Below are positions 34,001 to 43,714 of a DNA stretch of 64,000 bases, piece after piece. A program made the position numbers and the translations under genes. How positions within the stretch are numbered: position 1 is the stretch's first letter; each line of letters begins with the position of its first letter. The stretch is from Rhodovastum atsumiense (GTDB lineage Bacteria; Pseudomonadota; Alphaproteobacteria; Acetobacterales; Acetobacteraceae): NCBI RefSeq assembly GCF_937425535.1, contig NZ_OW485601.1:6059501-6123500 (forward strand), in the 5' to 3' direction. The notes beneath the pieces were generated by a model that made no database searches, was not told where the DNA came from, and saw only the letters and a list, made by a program, of their open reading frames with translations.

Positions 34001-35071
34001 TCATGCTCGTGCGACGATTTCGGCCAGCGCCCGCCCCACCTCCGCGGTGCCGGCCTGCCCGCCCATGTCGCGCGTGCGCGGGCCGCCCTCGCGCAGAAGG
34101 GTCTCGATCGCTGCCACGATGGCGTCGGCGGCGGCTTTCTCCCCGAGATGCTCGAGCATCATCGCCCCCGACCAGACCTGCCCGATCGGGTTGCAGACAT
34201 GCCGCCCGGCGATGTCGGGGGCCGAGCCGTGCACCGGCTCGAACATGCTGGGATGCACGCGTTCGGGATTGATGTTGGCCGAGGGCGCGATGCCGATCGA
34301 ACCGGCGACCGCGGGCCCGAGATCAGACAGGATGTCGCCGAACAGGTTGGACCCCACCACCACGTCGAACCAGTCCGGGTGCTGGACGAAATGGGCGCAC
34401 AGGATGTCGATATGGTACTGTGCGGTGCTCACGTCGGGGTATTGCTGCGCCATCAGCGCGAAACGCTCGTCCCAGTACGGCATGGTGAAGGTGATGCCGT
34501 TGGACTTGGTGGCCGAGGTGACATGCCGGCGCGGGCGGGTGCGGGCGAGTTCGAAGGCATAGCGCAGGATGCGATCGACGCCGTGGCGAGTCATCACCGT
34601 GAGCTGGGAGACGAACTCACGCTCGGTGCCTTCGAAATGGCGGCCGCCGGAGCTGGAATATTCGCCCTCGGTGTTCTCACGGACGACGTAGAAGTCGATA
34701 TCGGCCTCGGTGCGGCCGGCGAGCGGCGTGCGCGCCCCGGGCATCAGCCGGCATGGCCGCAGATTCACGTACTGGTCGAAGCTGCGGCGGATCGGGATCA
34801 GCAGGCCCCACAACGAGACATGGTCGGGCACGCCGGGCCAGCCGACCGCGCCGAGGAAGATGCTGTCGCTCTCGCGCAGGCGGTCCAGCCCGTCGGGCGG
34901 CATCATCGCGCCGGTCTTCTGGTAAGTCTCGCAGGACCAGTCGTAATGATCGAGCTTCAAGGAGAAGCCGAAGCGGGTGGCGGCGGCGTCGAGCACGCGC
35001 AGGCCTTCCGGCACCGTTTCCTTGCCGATCCCGTCGCCCGGGATCACGGCGATCCGATAATTCCTGGCCAT
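34001..35071 (-). CDS. Tartrate/D-malate dehydrogenase (decarboxylating, isopropylmalate dehydrogenase family)
   Basis: The 356-residue protein starts MARNYRIAVIPGDGIGKETV and has the beta-decarboxylating dehydrogenase landmarks: LWGLLIPIRRSFDQYVNLRP, DFYVVRENTEGEYS (substrate loop), the metal-binding Asp in GSNLFGDILSDLG, and FEPVHGSAPDIAG near the NAD site. The detailed match is to the DmlA/TtuC group, which oxidises D-malate or tartrate with NAD rather than leucine intermediates. It is probably cytoplasmic and monocistronic. Which of the two substrates is physiological cannot be told from sequence alone. Confidence 0.9.
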   Translation of the reverse strand: MARNYRIAVIPGDGIGKETVPEGLRVLDAAATRFGFSLKLDHYDWSCETYQKTGAMMPPDGLDRLRESDSIFLGAVGWPGVPDHVSLWGLLIPIRRSFDQYVNLRPCRLMPGARTPLAGRTEADIDFYVVRENTEGEYSSSGGRHFEGTEREFVSQLTVMTRHGVDRILRYAFELARTRPRRHVTSATKSNGITFTMPYWDERFALMAQQYPDVSTAQYHIDILCAHFVQHPDWFDVVVGSNLFGDILSDLGPAVAGSIGIAPSANINPERVHPSMFEPVHGSAPDIAGRHVCNPIGQVWSGAMMLEHLGEKAAADAIVAAIETLLREGGPRTRDMGGQAGTAEVGRALAEIVARA

Positions 35072-35118
35072 GCCGCGTCTCCTTCGTTCCCCTCAGGTCA
35101 ACCACTGGAAGCCCCATC

Positions 35119-35140
35119 CGGTTGCCGCGTGCGGCAACCG
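35119..35140 (-). terminator. Hairpin after the ELM1 gene
   Basis: CGGTTGCCGC-gt-GCGGCAACCG is a perfect 10-base inverted repeat with a 2-base centre, lying between the leftward ELM1 gene and the start of the tartrate dehydrogenase. It may end the ELM1 transcript; the tight centre would force a slightly larger loop. Confidence 0.5.
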
Positions 35141-35219
35141 ACCGGAGTCGCGGCCCGCGCCAGCCTGCGGCCGCCTCCGGCAGGGGTCAATGCCGCGACG
35201 CCCGTGGCCGGAGCCCGGT

Positions 35220-36269
35220 TCATTCCACCGGAAACCGCCGGATGATTTCCCCCGCCACCCGTCCGGCCTCGTCGAGCGGCGGACGCGGCCAGGGTGAGAG
35301 AGTGTCTTCGAGCGGGTGCACCTGCCCGGCCTGCCGCAGGCTGTCGATCAGCCGCAGGTGTCGCGGGCCGGCCAGTTCGGGCAGGGCCACGAAGACCGGG
35401 ACGGTGGTGGCGCAGGCCTCGCTGATCATCGAGACCGAATCGGCGGTCACCACGATCGCGTCGGCGCCGGCCAGGAAGCCGTGATACGGATTCTCGCCCG
35501 GCTCGCCCCAGCGATAGAGCAGGTGCAGCGCGCGCGAGAGGCCGACCGACAGCGCCGCCGTCGCCTCCGCCCCGGTACGGCGGCTGGTGGTGGCGAGCAC
35601 CGCCCCGCCCCGTTCCGCGGCCAGGCGCGCCACCGCGACCCCGAGCCGATGGGCCAGGACGGGCGGCAGGCCGGTGCCACGGACCGGGCCGCCGACCAGC
35701 AGCGCCACCCGCGGATGCGGCAGATGCGCCAGCCGCTCCTGCCACGCGGCGGCGGCCTGTCGCAGGATCAGTGGCGAGAGCCGGTGCGGCGCCCCGAGCA
35801 CCGGCATGACATTGGCCGCCTTGTCGGGATGGTCGTGCTCGGGGATCACCAGCAGGTCGAAATGCCCGGCGCGGAACAGGCCGCCGATTCCCGGCCGCAT
35901 GCAATGCACGATGCGGCAACCGGTCTGCTGCTTCAGCCAGAGCGCCACCGCGCTGGACCGGCTGCCGGCGGAAATCGCCAGCGTGGGCAGGACGCCCGGC
36001 TCTCCCGAAGCGGTGGATGGGGCGGCTATGCCGCGGGCCAGGGTGGCGCGGGCCGGCCCGGCCAGTCCGAGCAGCGAGCCATGCCGCGCCAACCCGGCCA
36101 GGTGCGCCATCCAGTTCCAGGTCAGCGGGATGCGGCGGAACGGCACGCCGAGTCGCTCGGCGATGCCGATTGCCTGGGCCGCGGTGCCGGCGCGCGGGTC
36201 GTCCAGCACCCAGACCCGCTCGGCGGGCAGGGCGGCAGTCTCGAGATCGCGGGACGGATGGATACTCAC
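35220..36269 (-). CDS. ELM1/DUF1022 family protein (GT-B-like)
   Basis: The 349-residue protein shows the ELM1 family course: [61 protein letters not shown] and [19 protein letters not shown]. The family was named after a plant mitochondrial fission factor; the bacterial members look like GT-B-fold glycosyltransferases and their function is unknown. It stands alone, divergent from pyrE. Confidence 0.82.
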   Translation of the reverse strand: MSIHPSRDLETAALPAERVWVLDDPRAGTAAQAIGIAERLGVPFRRIPLTWNWMAHLAGLARHGSLLGLAGPARATLARGIAAPSTASGEPGVLPTLAISAGSRSSAVALWLKQQTGCRIVHCMRPGIGGLFRAGHFDLLVIPEHDHPDKAANVMPVLGAPHRLSPLILRQAAAAWQERLAHLPHPRVALLVGGPVRGTGLPPVLAHRLGVAVARLAAERGGAVLATTSRRTGAEATAALSVGLSRALHLLYRWGEPGENPYHGFLAGADAIVVTADSVSMISEACATTVPVFVALPELAGPRHLRLIDSLRQAGQVHPLEDTLSPWPRPPLDEAGRVAGEIIRRFPVE

Positions 36270-36326
36270 GCCGATGGACGCCCGCGGATGGGACGGCTAA
36301 TGGAACGGCACGAGACGGAGGGCGTG

Positions 36327-37052
36327 ATGACGAAACTGCACATGACGGACTGGGATCGGGATGCCGCGCTCACGACAGCGCGCATCCTGCTGGAGATCAA
36401 GGCCGTCAATTTCCGCCCCGAGGAACCCTACACCTTCACGTCCGGTTGGAAGTCACCGGTCTACATCGATTGCCGGCGGATCATCTACTTTCCCCGCGCC
36501 CGCGCCAAGATCTGCGAGCTGGGCGTCGAGAAGATCGGCCGCCATGTCGGCTTCGAAAGCATCGACGTGGTCGCGGGCGGGGAAACCGCCGGCATCCCCT
36601 ACGCCGCCTGGCTCGCCGACCGCATGCTCGCGCCGATGGCCTATGTGCGCAAGCAACCCAAGGGATTCGGCCGCAACGCGCTGATCGAGGGCGACGTCCC
36701 CGAAGGCAAGCGTACCCTGCTGGTCGAAGACCTGACCACCGACGGCGCCAGCAAGATCCAGTTCTGCCAGGCCCTGCGCGACGCCGGCGCCATCGTCAAC
36801 CATACCTTCGTGGTCTTCTTCTACGGCGTGTTCCCTGGCAGCTTCGAGACGCTGGGCAAGATGGACATCCAGTTGCACCACCTCTGCACCTGGTGGGACG
36901 TGCTGGAGGCCTGCCGCGACCGGCCGTATTTCAGCAACGACGCCCTCGCCGAGGTCCGGCGCTTCCTGGAAAATCCGGTGGCGTGGTCGGCCGCCCATGG
37001 CGGCGTTGCCTCGGCCGAGGAAGCGGCGGCCCGAAAGGCGCGCAAGGCCTGA
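36327..37052 (+). CDS. pyrE: Orotate phosphoribosyltransferase
   Basis: From ATG 36327, after an ACGGAGGG ribosome-binding site, the product is 241 residues. The N-terminal orotate-contact segment is [14 protein letters not shown], and the PRPP loop reads [28 protein letters not shown] is the mobile loop. It transfers ribose 5-phosphate from PRPP to orotate in UMP synthesis. The C-terminal extension ([15 protein letters not shown]) is longer than in E. coli PyrE but usual for alphaproteobacterial forms of about 230 residues. Confidence 0.93.
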   Translation: MTKLHMTDWDRDAALTTARILLEIKAVNFRPEEPYTFTSGWKSPVYIDCRRIIYFPRARAKICELGVEKIGRHVGFESIDVVAGGETAGIPYAAWLADRMLAPMAYVRKQPKGFGRNALIEGDVPEGKRTLLVEDLTTDGASKIQFCQALRDAGAIVNHTFVVFFYGVFPGSFETLGKMDIQLHHLCTWWDVLEACRDRPYFSNDALAEVRRFLENPVAWSAAHGGVASAEEAAARKARKA

Positions 37053-37086
37053 TCCCCGCGCGCGCCCGGTCGGGAACGCAAGGGCG

Positions 37087-38442
37087 GTGACCGGCGAGGC
37101 TGCGCCGGTCGCCGTGATCGGCGCCGGGTTTTCCGGCACACTGGTGGCGTTGCAGCTCGCGCGGCACCTGCCACCGCACCGCCCAATACTATTGTGCGAG
37201 CGCAGCGGCGCCTTCGGCCCGGGTCTGGCCTATACCAGCGGCCACCCGGACCACCTGCTGAACGTGCGCGCCGCCAACATGAGCCCGTTCCCGGAGGCGC
37301 CGTCGCATTTCCAGGACTGGCTGGACCGCCAGCCCGCCGGGGAAGCCGGGCAGCGCCACCTGGCCGCGCCGGGCAGCTTTGCCTCGCGCGCGCTGTACGG
37401 CCGCTACCTGGGCGAGTTGCTCGAGGCCGAGGTCGCCGCCTGCCCGGGGCGGCTGCAGCGGATCCACGCCCAGGTGACCTGCCTGCGCCCGGCCGAGGGC
37501 GGATTCGCGCTGGATTTCGCCGATGGCTCGACCCGATTCGCCACCGCCTGCGTGCTGGCGATCGGCAACCTGCCGGCGGCCGGCACCTGCACGCCGCTGG
37601 TGCGCTACGATCCCTGGGCCACCACCACCACCACCGGCCTGCGGCCCGACATTCCGGTCCTGATCATCGGCACCGGCCTGACCATGATCGATCTCGCGGT
37701 CGAGATCTTCGCCCGTGGCGTGCCAGGGCCGGTGGTCGCGCTGTCCCGGCACGGCCTGCTGCCGCATGCGCATGCCCCCGCCCCCGCCTGTCCCCCCATC
37801 GCCTTCTCGGACACCGAGCGCCGCTCGGCGCTGGCCCTGCTGACGCGCCTGCGCGCGGAGGTGGCTGCCCAGGACGGCAACTGGCGCGGCGTCGTCGACG
37901 CGATCCGGCCGATGACTCAGACGCTGTGGCAGGACATGCCCCTGCCCGAGCGCACCCGGTTCCTGCGCCACCTGCGCACCTTCTGGGACATCCATCGCCA
38001 CCGCATGGCCCCCTCGGTCGCCGCCATGGTCGAGAGCATGCGCCAGAGCGGCTTCCTGCAGGTCCTGCGCGGCCGCGTGCTCGACATCGCCGAGGATGGC
38101 GAACTGGCCGAGGTGTCGTGGCAGCCGCGCCGCGCCGCCACCTCCCGCAGCCTGATCGTGCAAAGGGTGATCGTGGCGACCGGGGTGGAAAAGGCGGTGC
38201 GCACCTCCGACCGCCTGCTGCGCGGGTTGCTCGACCTTGGCGTGGCGCGACTCGATGTGCTCGGCATGGGGCTGGATGTCACCGCCGAGCTGCGGCTGCT
38301 CAACGCCCGTGGGCGACCCGTGGATGGGTTGTGGGCGCTCGGGCCGATCGTGCGCGGGGTGTTCTGGGAATGCACGGCGGTGCCGGACATCCGGGCGCAG
38401 GCGGTGCAGGTGGCCCGGGCGGTGGCGGAAACGCTGGAATAA
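37087..38442 (+). CDS. FAD/NAD(P)-binding protein
   Basis: From GTG 37087 the product is 451 residues. It opens with the Rossmann motif VAVIGAGFSGTLVALQLA and continues GPGLAYTSGHPDHLLNVRAANM, a hallmark of the FAD-NAD(P)-binding family often annotated as hydroxyacylglutathione-like or putative oxidoreductase. A second nucleotide site is IPVLIIGTGLTMIDLAV. No signal or membrane helix is visible. The physiological reaction of this family is not known. It begins 34 bases after pyrE and may be cotranscribed with it. Confidence 0.78.
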   Translation: MTGEAAPVAVIGAGFSGTLVALQLARHLPPHRPILLCERSGAFGPGLAYTSGHPDHLLNVRAANMSPFPEAPSHFQDWLDRQPAGEAGQRHLAAPGSFASRALYGRYLGELLEAEVAACPGRLQRIHAQVTCLRPAEGGFALDFADGSTRFATACVLAIGNLPAAGTCTPLVRYDPWATTTTTGLRPDIPVLIIGTGLTMIDLAVEIFARGVPGPVVALSRHGLLPHAHAPAPACPPIAFSDTERRSALALLTRLRAEVAAQDGNWRGVVDAIRPMTQTLWQDMPLPERTRFLRHLRTFWDIHRHRMAPSVAAMVESMRQSGFLQVLRGRVLDIAEDGELAEVSWQPRRAATSRSLIVQRVIVATGVEKAVRTSDRLLRGLLDLGVARLDVLGMGLDVTAELRLLNARGRPVDGLWALGPIVRGVFWECTAVPDIRAQAVQVARAVAETLE

Positions 38443-38447
38443 AAAAT

Positions 38448-38579
38448 GGGATCCAAGGGCCTTCGGCCCTTGGTGGAGGTCCAGGAGGTGAAGCCTCCTG
38501 GCGGGGGCGGGGCAGCGCCCCGCAGAAAGGCAAGGGCTCCGCCCTTGACCAGGCAGGGGCCACAAGGCCCCTGCACCCC
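38448..38579 (+). repeat. Multi-hairpin repeat, copy D (extended)
   Basis: The basic element has GGGATCC, CCAAGGGCC-ttc-GGCCCTTGG (38453-38473), CCAGGAGG-tgaag-CCTCCTGG (38481-38501) and GGGGC-agc-GCCCC (38509-38521). A second unit follows with CAAGGGC-tcc-GCCCTTG (38531-38547) and GCAGGGGCC-acaa-GGCCCCTGC (38553-38574). It occupies the whole gap between converging genes. In the second arm both sides differ from the other copies yet still pair, which points to selection for pairing. Confidence 0.85.
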
Positions 38580-38595
38580 ATTCTCGCTGCGCGGC

Positions 38596-40902
38596 TTACG
38601 GGGCTTCGATCGGCGGCGGCCGGTGTACCGTCACCTCGGGCAACGGCCCTTGCCAGCGTTCCACCTCCACCAGGCAGGACTGCGCCGATGGCCCCTGCCC
38701 CAGCCTGGAAGTGCCGACATCCTGGGTCAGGATGTTCGGATTGCCATGCACGCACAGGCTGCCGGGACGGCCCGGCTCCAGCGGATCGAACCAGGCGCCG
38801 GTCGCCATTACCACCACCCCCGGCATCGGCGCGTCCGATAGCCGCAGCCCGGCGAGACAGGCGCCGCGATCGTTGAACACCCGGACGATGTCCCCCTCCC
38901 CGAGCCCCCGCGCGGCAGCATCGGCGGGATGCATCAGGATCGGCTCGCGGCCGGCGATCTTGTCGGCCGCGGCGACGCGGCCCTGGTCGAGCTGGCCATG
39001 CAGCCGCGTCGCCGGCTGGCTGGTCAGCAGGTGCAACGGCCAGGTCGCCGCCGCCACGCCGCCAAGCCATTCCCGCGGCTCCAGCCAGACCGGATGGCCA
39101 GGGCAGTCGTCATAACCGAAGCCGGCGATCGTTTCGGAATAGATCTCGATGCGGCCGGACGGCGTGTGCAACGGCGCCGCGACCGGATCGCGCGCGAAGG
39201 CGGCGAAGGGAACGTCCGTCCGCGGCGGCTCGGGGATCTCGACATGGCCCTGCTCCCAGAACGAGTCGAAATCGGGCACCTCGATGCCGCGCCGGGCGCA
39301 CCCCTCCGACCAGGTCGCATAGAGCGCACGCAGCCAGGCCCCCACGTCGCGTTGCCCGGTGAAGCGCTCCCGCACCCCCAGCGCATCGGCGACATCAGCA
39401 AGGTAATCGAATTCGTTGCGTGCCTGCGCCTGCGGGGCGATCGCCTGCTTCATGGCGAGGACGAACCGGTCCGCGGAGGATGAACCGATGTCGTCGCGCT
39501 CCAGCGTGGTGGTGGCCGGCAGCACGATGTCGGCGTGGCGCGCCGGCGAGGTCCACCACGGCTCGCTGACGATGATGGTCTCGGTGCGCGCCCAGGCCCG
39601 CAGCAGGCGGTTGAGGTCCTGGTGGTGGTGGAACGGATTGCCGCCGGCCCACCAGATCAGCCGGATATCGGGATAGCTACGGGCCTGGCCGTTGTAATCA
39701 TAGGCGCCGCCGGGACGTTCCAGCATCTCGGTCAGCCGCGCGACCGGGATCACGGACCGCGCCGGGTTGGTCATCGCCGGCAGGGACACGCTGGGCACCC
39801 GTTCGCGGGTGATGCCCATGCCGCCCATGCTGCCATAGCCGAAGGCGAAGCCCTGGCCCGGCTTGCCGATGCCCCCCAGCATGGCGGCGAGCGCGGGCAG
39901 CATCCAGAACGGCTGCTCGCCCCGCTCGGCGCGCTGCAACGACCAGGCGGCGGCGAGCAGGCTGGGGGCACGGGCACAGTCACGGGCCAGCGCCGCGATG
40001 GTAGCGGCCGGAACGGCGGTGATCGCTTCGGCCCAGGCAGGCGTTTTCGCCACACCATCTGCCTGCCCGAGCACATAGGCGCGCAACGGCTCGTGGCCGG
40101 TGGTGCAGCGCTGCAGGAAGCCGGTATCGGCCAGCCCTTCGCTGAACAGCACATGCGCCATCGCCAGCATCAGCGCCACGTCGGTGCCCGGCCGGATCGG
40201 GATCCATTCCGCCCGCGCCCAGTCCGGCATGTCCGAGCGCACCGGCGAGATATTGACCAGCCGCAGCCCCGCCTCGACCGCGAGCCGCAGGTGCAGCGCC
40301 ATCTCGTGCCGCGCGCCGCCGCCCGAGGTGATCTGGCCGTTGCGCAGGGTGATGCCGCCGAAGCAAAGCATCAGCTTCGTATGGGCGACGATGTCGCGCC
40401 ATTCCGGCACCGGTCCCTCGACCGGAGCATTGGTGCCGACGATGCGCGGCATCAGCGTCATGCCGGTGGCGTACGAATAATTGGTGACCTGCCCGGTATA
40501 GCCGCCGGCGCAGGCCAGCAGCCGCTGCAACTGGGTCTTGGCATGGTGGAAGCGCCCGGCCGAGGACCAGCCATAGCTGCCACCGAAGATACTGGCCGGG
40601 CCATGGGTGTCGCGCACCCGGGCGACCTCCTCGGCCACCAGCCGGATGGCGGTGTCCCAGTCCACCGGGACGAAAGGCTCGGCACCGCGCAACGTGCCGC
40701 CGCCGCGGTCGCCGCGCAGCCAGCCGCGCCGGATATGGGGACGGTCTATACGTACGGGTGAATGCACGGCATCGGGAATGGCGGCCAGCAGTGCCGGCGG
40801 AGCGGGGTCGCCCGGAAAGGGCCGCGCCTCCACGACCCTGCCGTCCTCGACGACGGCGGTGAAGGCGCCCCAATGGGCGGAATGCGGCCGGAACTGCGTC
40901 AT
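38596..40902 (-). CDS. bisC: Biotin/methionine sulfoxide reductase-type molybdoenzyme
   Basis: The 768-residue protein belongs to the DMSO-reductase family with a serine molybdenum ligand region (GGSYGWSSAGRFHHAK). Bis-MGD-binding segments follow through the chain (LMLCFGGITLRNGQI, RLIWWAGGNPFHHHQDLNRL, VLPATTTLERDDIG, LTSQPATRLHGQLD). There is no Tat leader and no N-terminal FeS-binding Cys motif, which fits the soluble cytoplasmic BisC branch rather than periplasmic TorA or DorA. It reduces biotin- or methionine-sulfoxide. Its electron donor is unknown here. Confidence 0.88.
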   Translation of the reverse strand: MTQFRPHSAHWGAFTAVVEDGRVVEARPFPGDPAPPALLAAIPDAVHSPVRIDRPHIRRGWLRGDRGGGTLRGAEPFVPVDWDTAIRLVAEEVARVRDTHGPASIFGGSYGWSSAGRFHHAKTQLQRLLACAGGYTGQVTNYSYATGMTLMPRIVGTNAPVEGPVPEWRDIVAHTKLMLCFGGITLRNGQITSGGGARHEMALHLRLAVEAGLRLVNISPVRSDMPDWARAEWIPIRPGTDVALMLAMAHVLFSEGLADTGFLQRCTTGHEPLRAYVLGQADGVAKTPAWAEAITAVPAATIAALARDCARAPSLLAAAWSLQRAERGEQPFWMLPALAAMLGGIGKPGQGFAFGYGSMGGMGITRERVPSVSLPAMTNPARSVIPVARLTEMLERPGGAYDYNGQARSYPDIRLIWWAGGNPFHHHQDLNRLLRAWARTETIIVSEPWWTSPARHADIVLPATTTLERDDIGSSSADRFVLAMKQAIAPQAQARNEFDYLADVADALGVRERFTGQRDVGAWLRALYATWSEGCARRGIEVPDFDSFWEQGHVEIPEPPRTDVPFAAFARDPVAAPLHTPSGRIEIYSETIAGFGYDDCPGHPVWLEPREWLGGVAAATWPLHLLTSQPATRLHGQLDQGRVAAADKIAGREPILMHPADAAARGLGEGDIVRVFNDRGACLAGLRLSDAPMPGVVVMATGAWFDPLEPGRPGSLCVHGNPNILTQDVGTSRLGQGPSAQSCLVEVERWQGPLPEVTVHRPPPIEAP

Positions 40903-41025
40903 GCGGAAATCCCCCTCACCGGAAGGTGGCAGCCGGATACGCCCGCGGCAACCCCACGGGGTTCCGCGCCCGGGGCGGCGGATCTAGGATGTTCCCCTCT
41001 CGCCGGTTTCCGCATGAGGCATTGC

Positions 41026-42429
41026 ATGAACCCGCCCACCCCCAGCGCGATCCGTCCCAACTCCAACGCCGCCCGGGACATCGCGGCCGCGCTGCATCCC
41101 TATACCGACCTGGTTGCCCACCAGCAGATCGGGCCGGTGGTCATCACCCGTGGCGAGGGCGTGCGGGTCTGGGACGATGCCGGGAAGTCCTATATCGAGG
41201 CCATGGCGGGGCTGTGGTGCGCCAGCCTCGGCTTCTCCAACCAGCGGCTGGTCGAGGCCGCGGTGGCGCAGATGCGCCGGCTGCCCTTCTATCATTCCTT
41301 CTCCGCCAAGTCGCACGAGCCACTGATCGAACTGGCGGAGATGCTGCTCGCCCGGGCGCCGGTGCCGATGAGCAAGGTGTTCTTCGCGAACTCCGGCTCC
41401 GAGGCCAATGACAGCGTCGTCAAGATGGTCTGGTACTTCAACAACGCGCTCGGCCGGCCGCAGAAGAAGAAGCTGATCGGCCGGGTGAAGGGCTATCACG
41501 GCATCACCACCGCCTCGGCCAGCCTGACCGGCATCCCGACCAACCATCGCAGCTTCGACGTGCCGCTGGCCGGCTTCATCCACACGCTCTGCCCGCATCA
41601 TTACCGCTTCGGCGAGGCGGGCGAGAGCGAGGAAGCGTTCGCCACCCGCTGCGCCGAGGAACTGGAGAAGCTGATCCTCGCCGAAGGGCCGGAGACGGTG
41701 GCGGCGATGTGGGCCGAGCCGATCATGGGCGCAGGCGGGGTCATCGTGCCGCCGGCGACCTATTTCGAGAAGATCCAGCCGGTGCTGCGCAAATACGACG
41801 TGCTGCTGGTCGCCGACGAGGTAATCTGCGGCTTCTGGCGCACCGGCAATTACTGGGGCAGCCAGACCTACGGCATCCAGCCCGACATCCTGACCTGCGC
41901 CAAGGCGCTTTCCGCCTCCTACCTGCCGATCTCGGCGGTGCTGGTGAACGACCGGGTGTTCCAGGGGCTGGCGCAGGAGAGCCACCGCATCGGCACCTTC
42001 GGCCATGGCTTCACCTATTCCGGCCATCCGGTGCCGGCGGCGGTCGCGGTCGAGACGCTGAAGCTGTACGACGAGCTGGGGATCGGCGAGCATGTGCGCC
42101 GGGTCGGCCCCTACATGCAGGACGGGCTGCGCCGTCGCTTCGCCGACCACGAGCTGGTCGGCGAGGTGCGCGGCACCGGCCTGATCGGAGCGATCGAGCT
42201 GGCCGAGGACAAGGCCACCCACAAGCCCTTCGACCCCGCCCGCAAGATCGGGCCGCGGCTGGCGAAGCTGAGCGAGGCGAACGGCGTGATCAGCCGGGCG
42301 ATGGTGGACGTGCTGGCCTTCAGCCCGCCGCTGATCATCACCGAGGCCGAAATCGACGAGATGCTGGACAATTTCGGCCGCGCCCTCGACCAGTTGGCCG
42401 CCGAACTGAAGCAGGAAAAGGCCGCGTAA
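41026..42429 (+). CDS. Class III aminotransferase (omega-amino acid:pyruvate type)
   Basis: From ATG 41026 the product is 467 residues. It has the class III fold: IEAMAGLWCASLGFSN, VFFANSGSEANDSVVKMVW, GRVKGYHGITTASASLTG, AEPIMGAGGVIVPP, DEVICGFWRTGNYWG and the PLP lysine in ILTCAKALSASYLPISAV. The Trp and Phe aromatic residues in the active-site entry are typical of omega-aminotransferases that use putrescine, beta-alanine or amines with pyruvate. The acceptor and donor are not fixed by sequence. It ends at the element E hairpins. Confidence 0.88.
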   Translation: MNPPTPSAIRPNSNAARDIAAALHPYTDLVAHQQIGPVVITRGEGVRVWDDAGKSYIEAMAGLWCASLGFSNQRLVEAAVAQMRRLPFYHSFSAKSHEPLIELAEMLLARAPVPMSKVFFANSGSEANDSVVKMVWYFNNALGRPQKKKLIGRVKGYHGITTASASLTGIPTNHRSFDVPLAGFIHTLCPHHYRFGEAGESEEAFATRCAEELEKLILAEGPETVAAMWAEPIMGAGGVIVPPATYFEKIQPVLRKYDVLLVADEVICGFWRTGNYWGSQTYGIQPDILTCAKALSASYLPISAVLVNDRVFQGLAQESHRIGTFGHGFTYSGHPVPAAVAVETLKLYDELGIGEHVRRVGPYMQDGLRRRFADHELVGEVRGTGLIGAIELAEDKATHKPFDPARKIGPRLAKLSEANGVISRAMVDVLAFSPPLIITEAEIDEMLDNFGRALDQLAAELKQEKAA

Positions 42430-42438
42430 CAAAGACTT

Positions 42439-42496
42439 CGGGCGGCAAGGGCTTTACGACCCTTGCCGCCCGGATCCAGGGGCGGCGCGCCCCTGG
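42439..42496. terminator. Double hairpin E between the aminotransferase and GT4 genes
   Basis: CGGGCGGCAAGGG (42439-42451) pairs with its complement (42460-42472), and CCAGGGGC (42476-42483) pairs with GCCCCTGG (42489-42496). GGATCC links the two. It shares the GGATCC and AAGGG features of the multi-hairpin repeat but is reshuffled, and should terminate both converging genes. Confidence 0.75.
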
Positions 42497-42522
42497 CCTT
42501 CCTTATTTATGGGATGGGCGGC

Positions 42523-43581
42523 TCAGTCGCCCACCGCGCGCAGCTGCGGCCGGCCGGCCTCGATCAGCCGCTCGTAGACGGCGACGTAGTCCTCGGCCAT
42601 GCGCCGGGCGGTGAAGCGCTTGTCGAACTGGGCGCGCACCTTCTGGCGGTCGATCTGGTCCAGGCGGCCGCAGGCGGCCACCGCCTCGTCCACGTTCTCG
42701 ACCACGAAGCCGGTGAGGCCGTCATCCATCACCTCGGGCACCGAGCCGCGGCGCATGGCGATCACCGGGCAGCCGCAGGCCATCGCCTCGATCATCACCA
42801 GGCCGAACGGCTCCGGCCAGTCGATCGGGAACAGCAACGCCTTGGCACCGGAAAGGAAAGCCGGCTTCTGCGCGTCGTTGATCTCGCCGATGAACTCGAC
42901 ATTGGCGTTGGCCAGCAGCGGCTCAACGTTGTTCTTGAAGTATTCGGCGTCGGCCTTGTCGACCTTGGCCGCGACCTTCAGCTTCACGCCGCAACGGCCG
43001 GCGATCTGGATGGCGCGCTCGATGCCCTTCTCCGGCGAGATGCGGCCGAGGAAGGCGAAGTAGTCGCGCTCCCCTGCCGGCTGCGGCGTCAGCAGCTGGG
43101 CGGGGATGCCATGGTAGACGGTGTCGACCCAGCCGACATCGGGCAGCGGCTTGCGCTGGCTGTTGGAGATCGAGATCAGCGGCACGTTCGGGAACATGCG
43201 GTAGACCGCGGCGAATTCCGGCAGGTCGAGGCGGCCGTGCAGCGTGGTCAGGAACGGCACGTGCTGGCGGCTGAACACCGAGTTCGGCCAGTAGTCGATA
43301 TGGAAGTGCAGCACGTCGAATTCATGGGCGCGATGGCGGACGTGCTCGATCAGGATGGCGTAGGTGGAGACCCAGTCACGGATATCCGGGTCGAGCCGCA
43401 GGGCGCGCGGCCAGGGGGCATCGAGCTTCGCCGAGGTAACGGAATCCCCGGAGGCGAACAGCGTGACGTCGTGGCCCAACGCGACCAGTTCCTCGGTCAG
43501 GTTAGAGACGACGCGCTCCGTGCCGCCATAGAGCTTCGGCGGCACTGCCTCGAAGAGGGGCGCGATCTGGGCGATACGCAT
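42523..43581 (-). CDS. GT4 glycosyltransferase, tandem paralogue 1
   Basis: The 352-residue protein starts MRIAQIAPLFEAVPPKLYGG. Its C-terminal donor domain reads FAFLGRISPEKGIERAI, LFPIDWPEPFGLVMIEAMAC and GCPVIAMRRGSVPEV. The EPFGLVMIE segment is the EX7E catalytic signature of family 4. There is no membrane segment. It is strongly similar along its whole length to the gene immediately upstream (43715-44767), with conserved blocks near-identical and the acceptor half more divergent. The sugar and acceptor are unknown. Confidence 0.88.
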   Translation of the reverse strand: MRIAQIAPLFEAVPPKLYGGTERVVSNLTEELVALGHDVTLFASGDSVTSAKLDAPWPRALRLDPDIRDWVSTYAILIEHVRHRAHEFDVLHFHIDYWPNSVFSRQHVPFLTTLHGRLDLPEFAAVYRMFPNVPLISISNSQRKPLPDVGWVDTVYHGIPAQLLTPQPAGERDYFAFLGRISPEKGIERAIQIAGRCGVKLKVAAKVDKADAEYFKNNVEPLLANANVEFIGEINDAQKPAFLSGAKALLFPIDWPEPFGLVMIEAMACGCPVIAMRRGSVPEVMDDGLTGFVVENVDEAVAACGRLDQIDRQKVRAQFDKRFTARRMAEDYVAVYERLIEAGRPQLRAVGD

Positions 43582-43714
43582 GGCCGTGAGACCTTTCAGT
43601 CGGGGTCAGTGTGCTAAGCGGGGACCCTGGCGCGGAGGTTCCGGCGCCGGATCGGTTCCAGGATGTGTTACGCAGTCAAAGTGGCGAAAACGCGGCCGTT
43701 CCCACACGATTTCG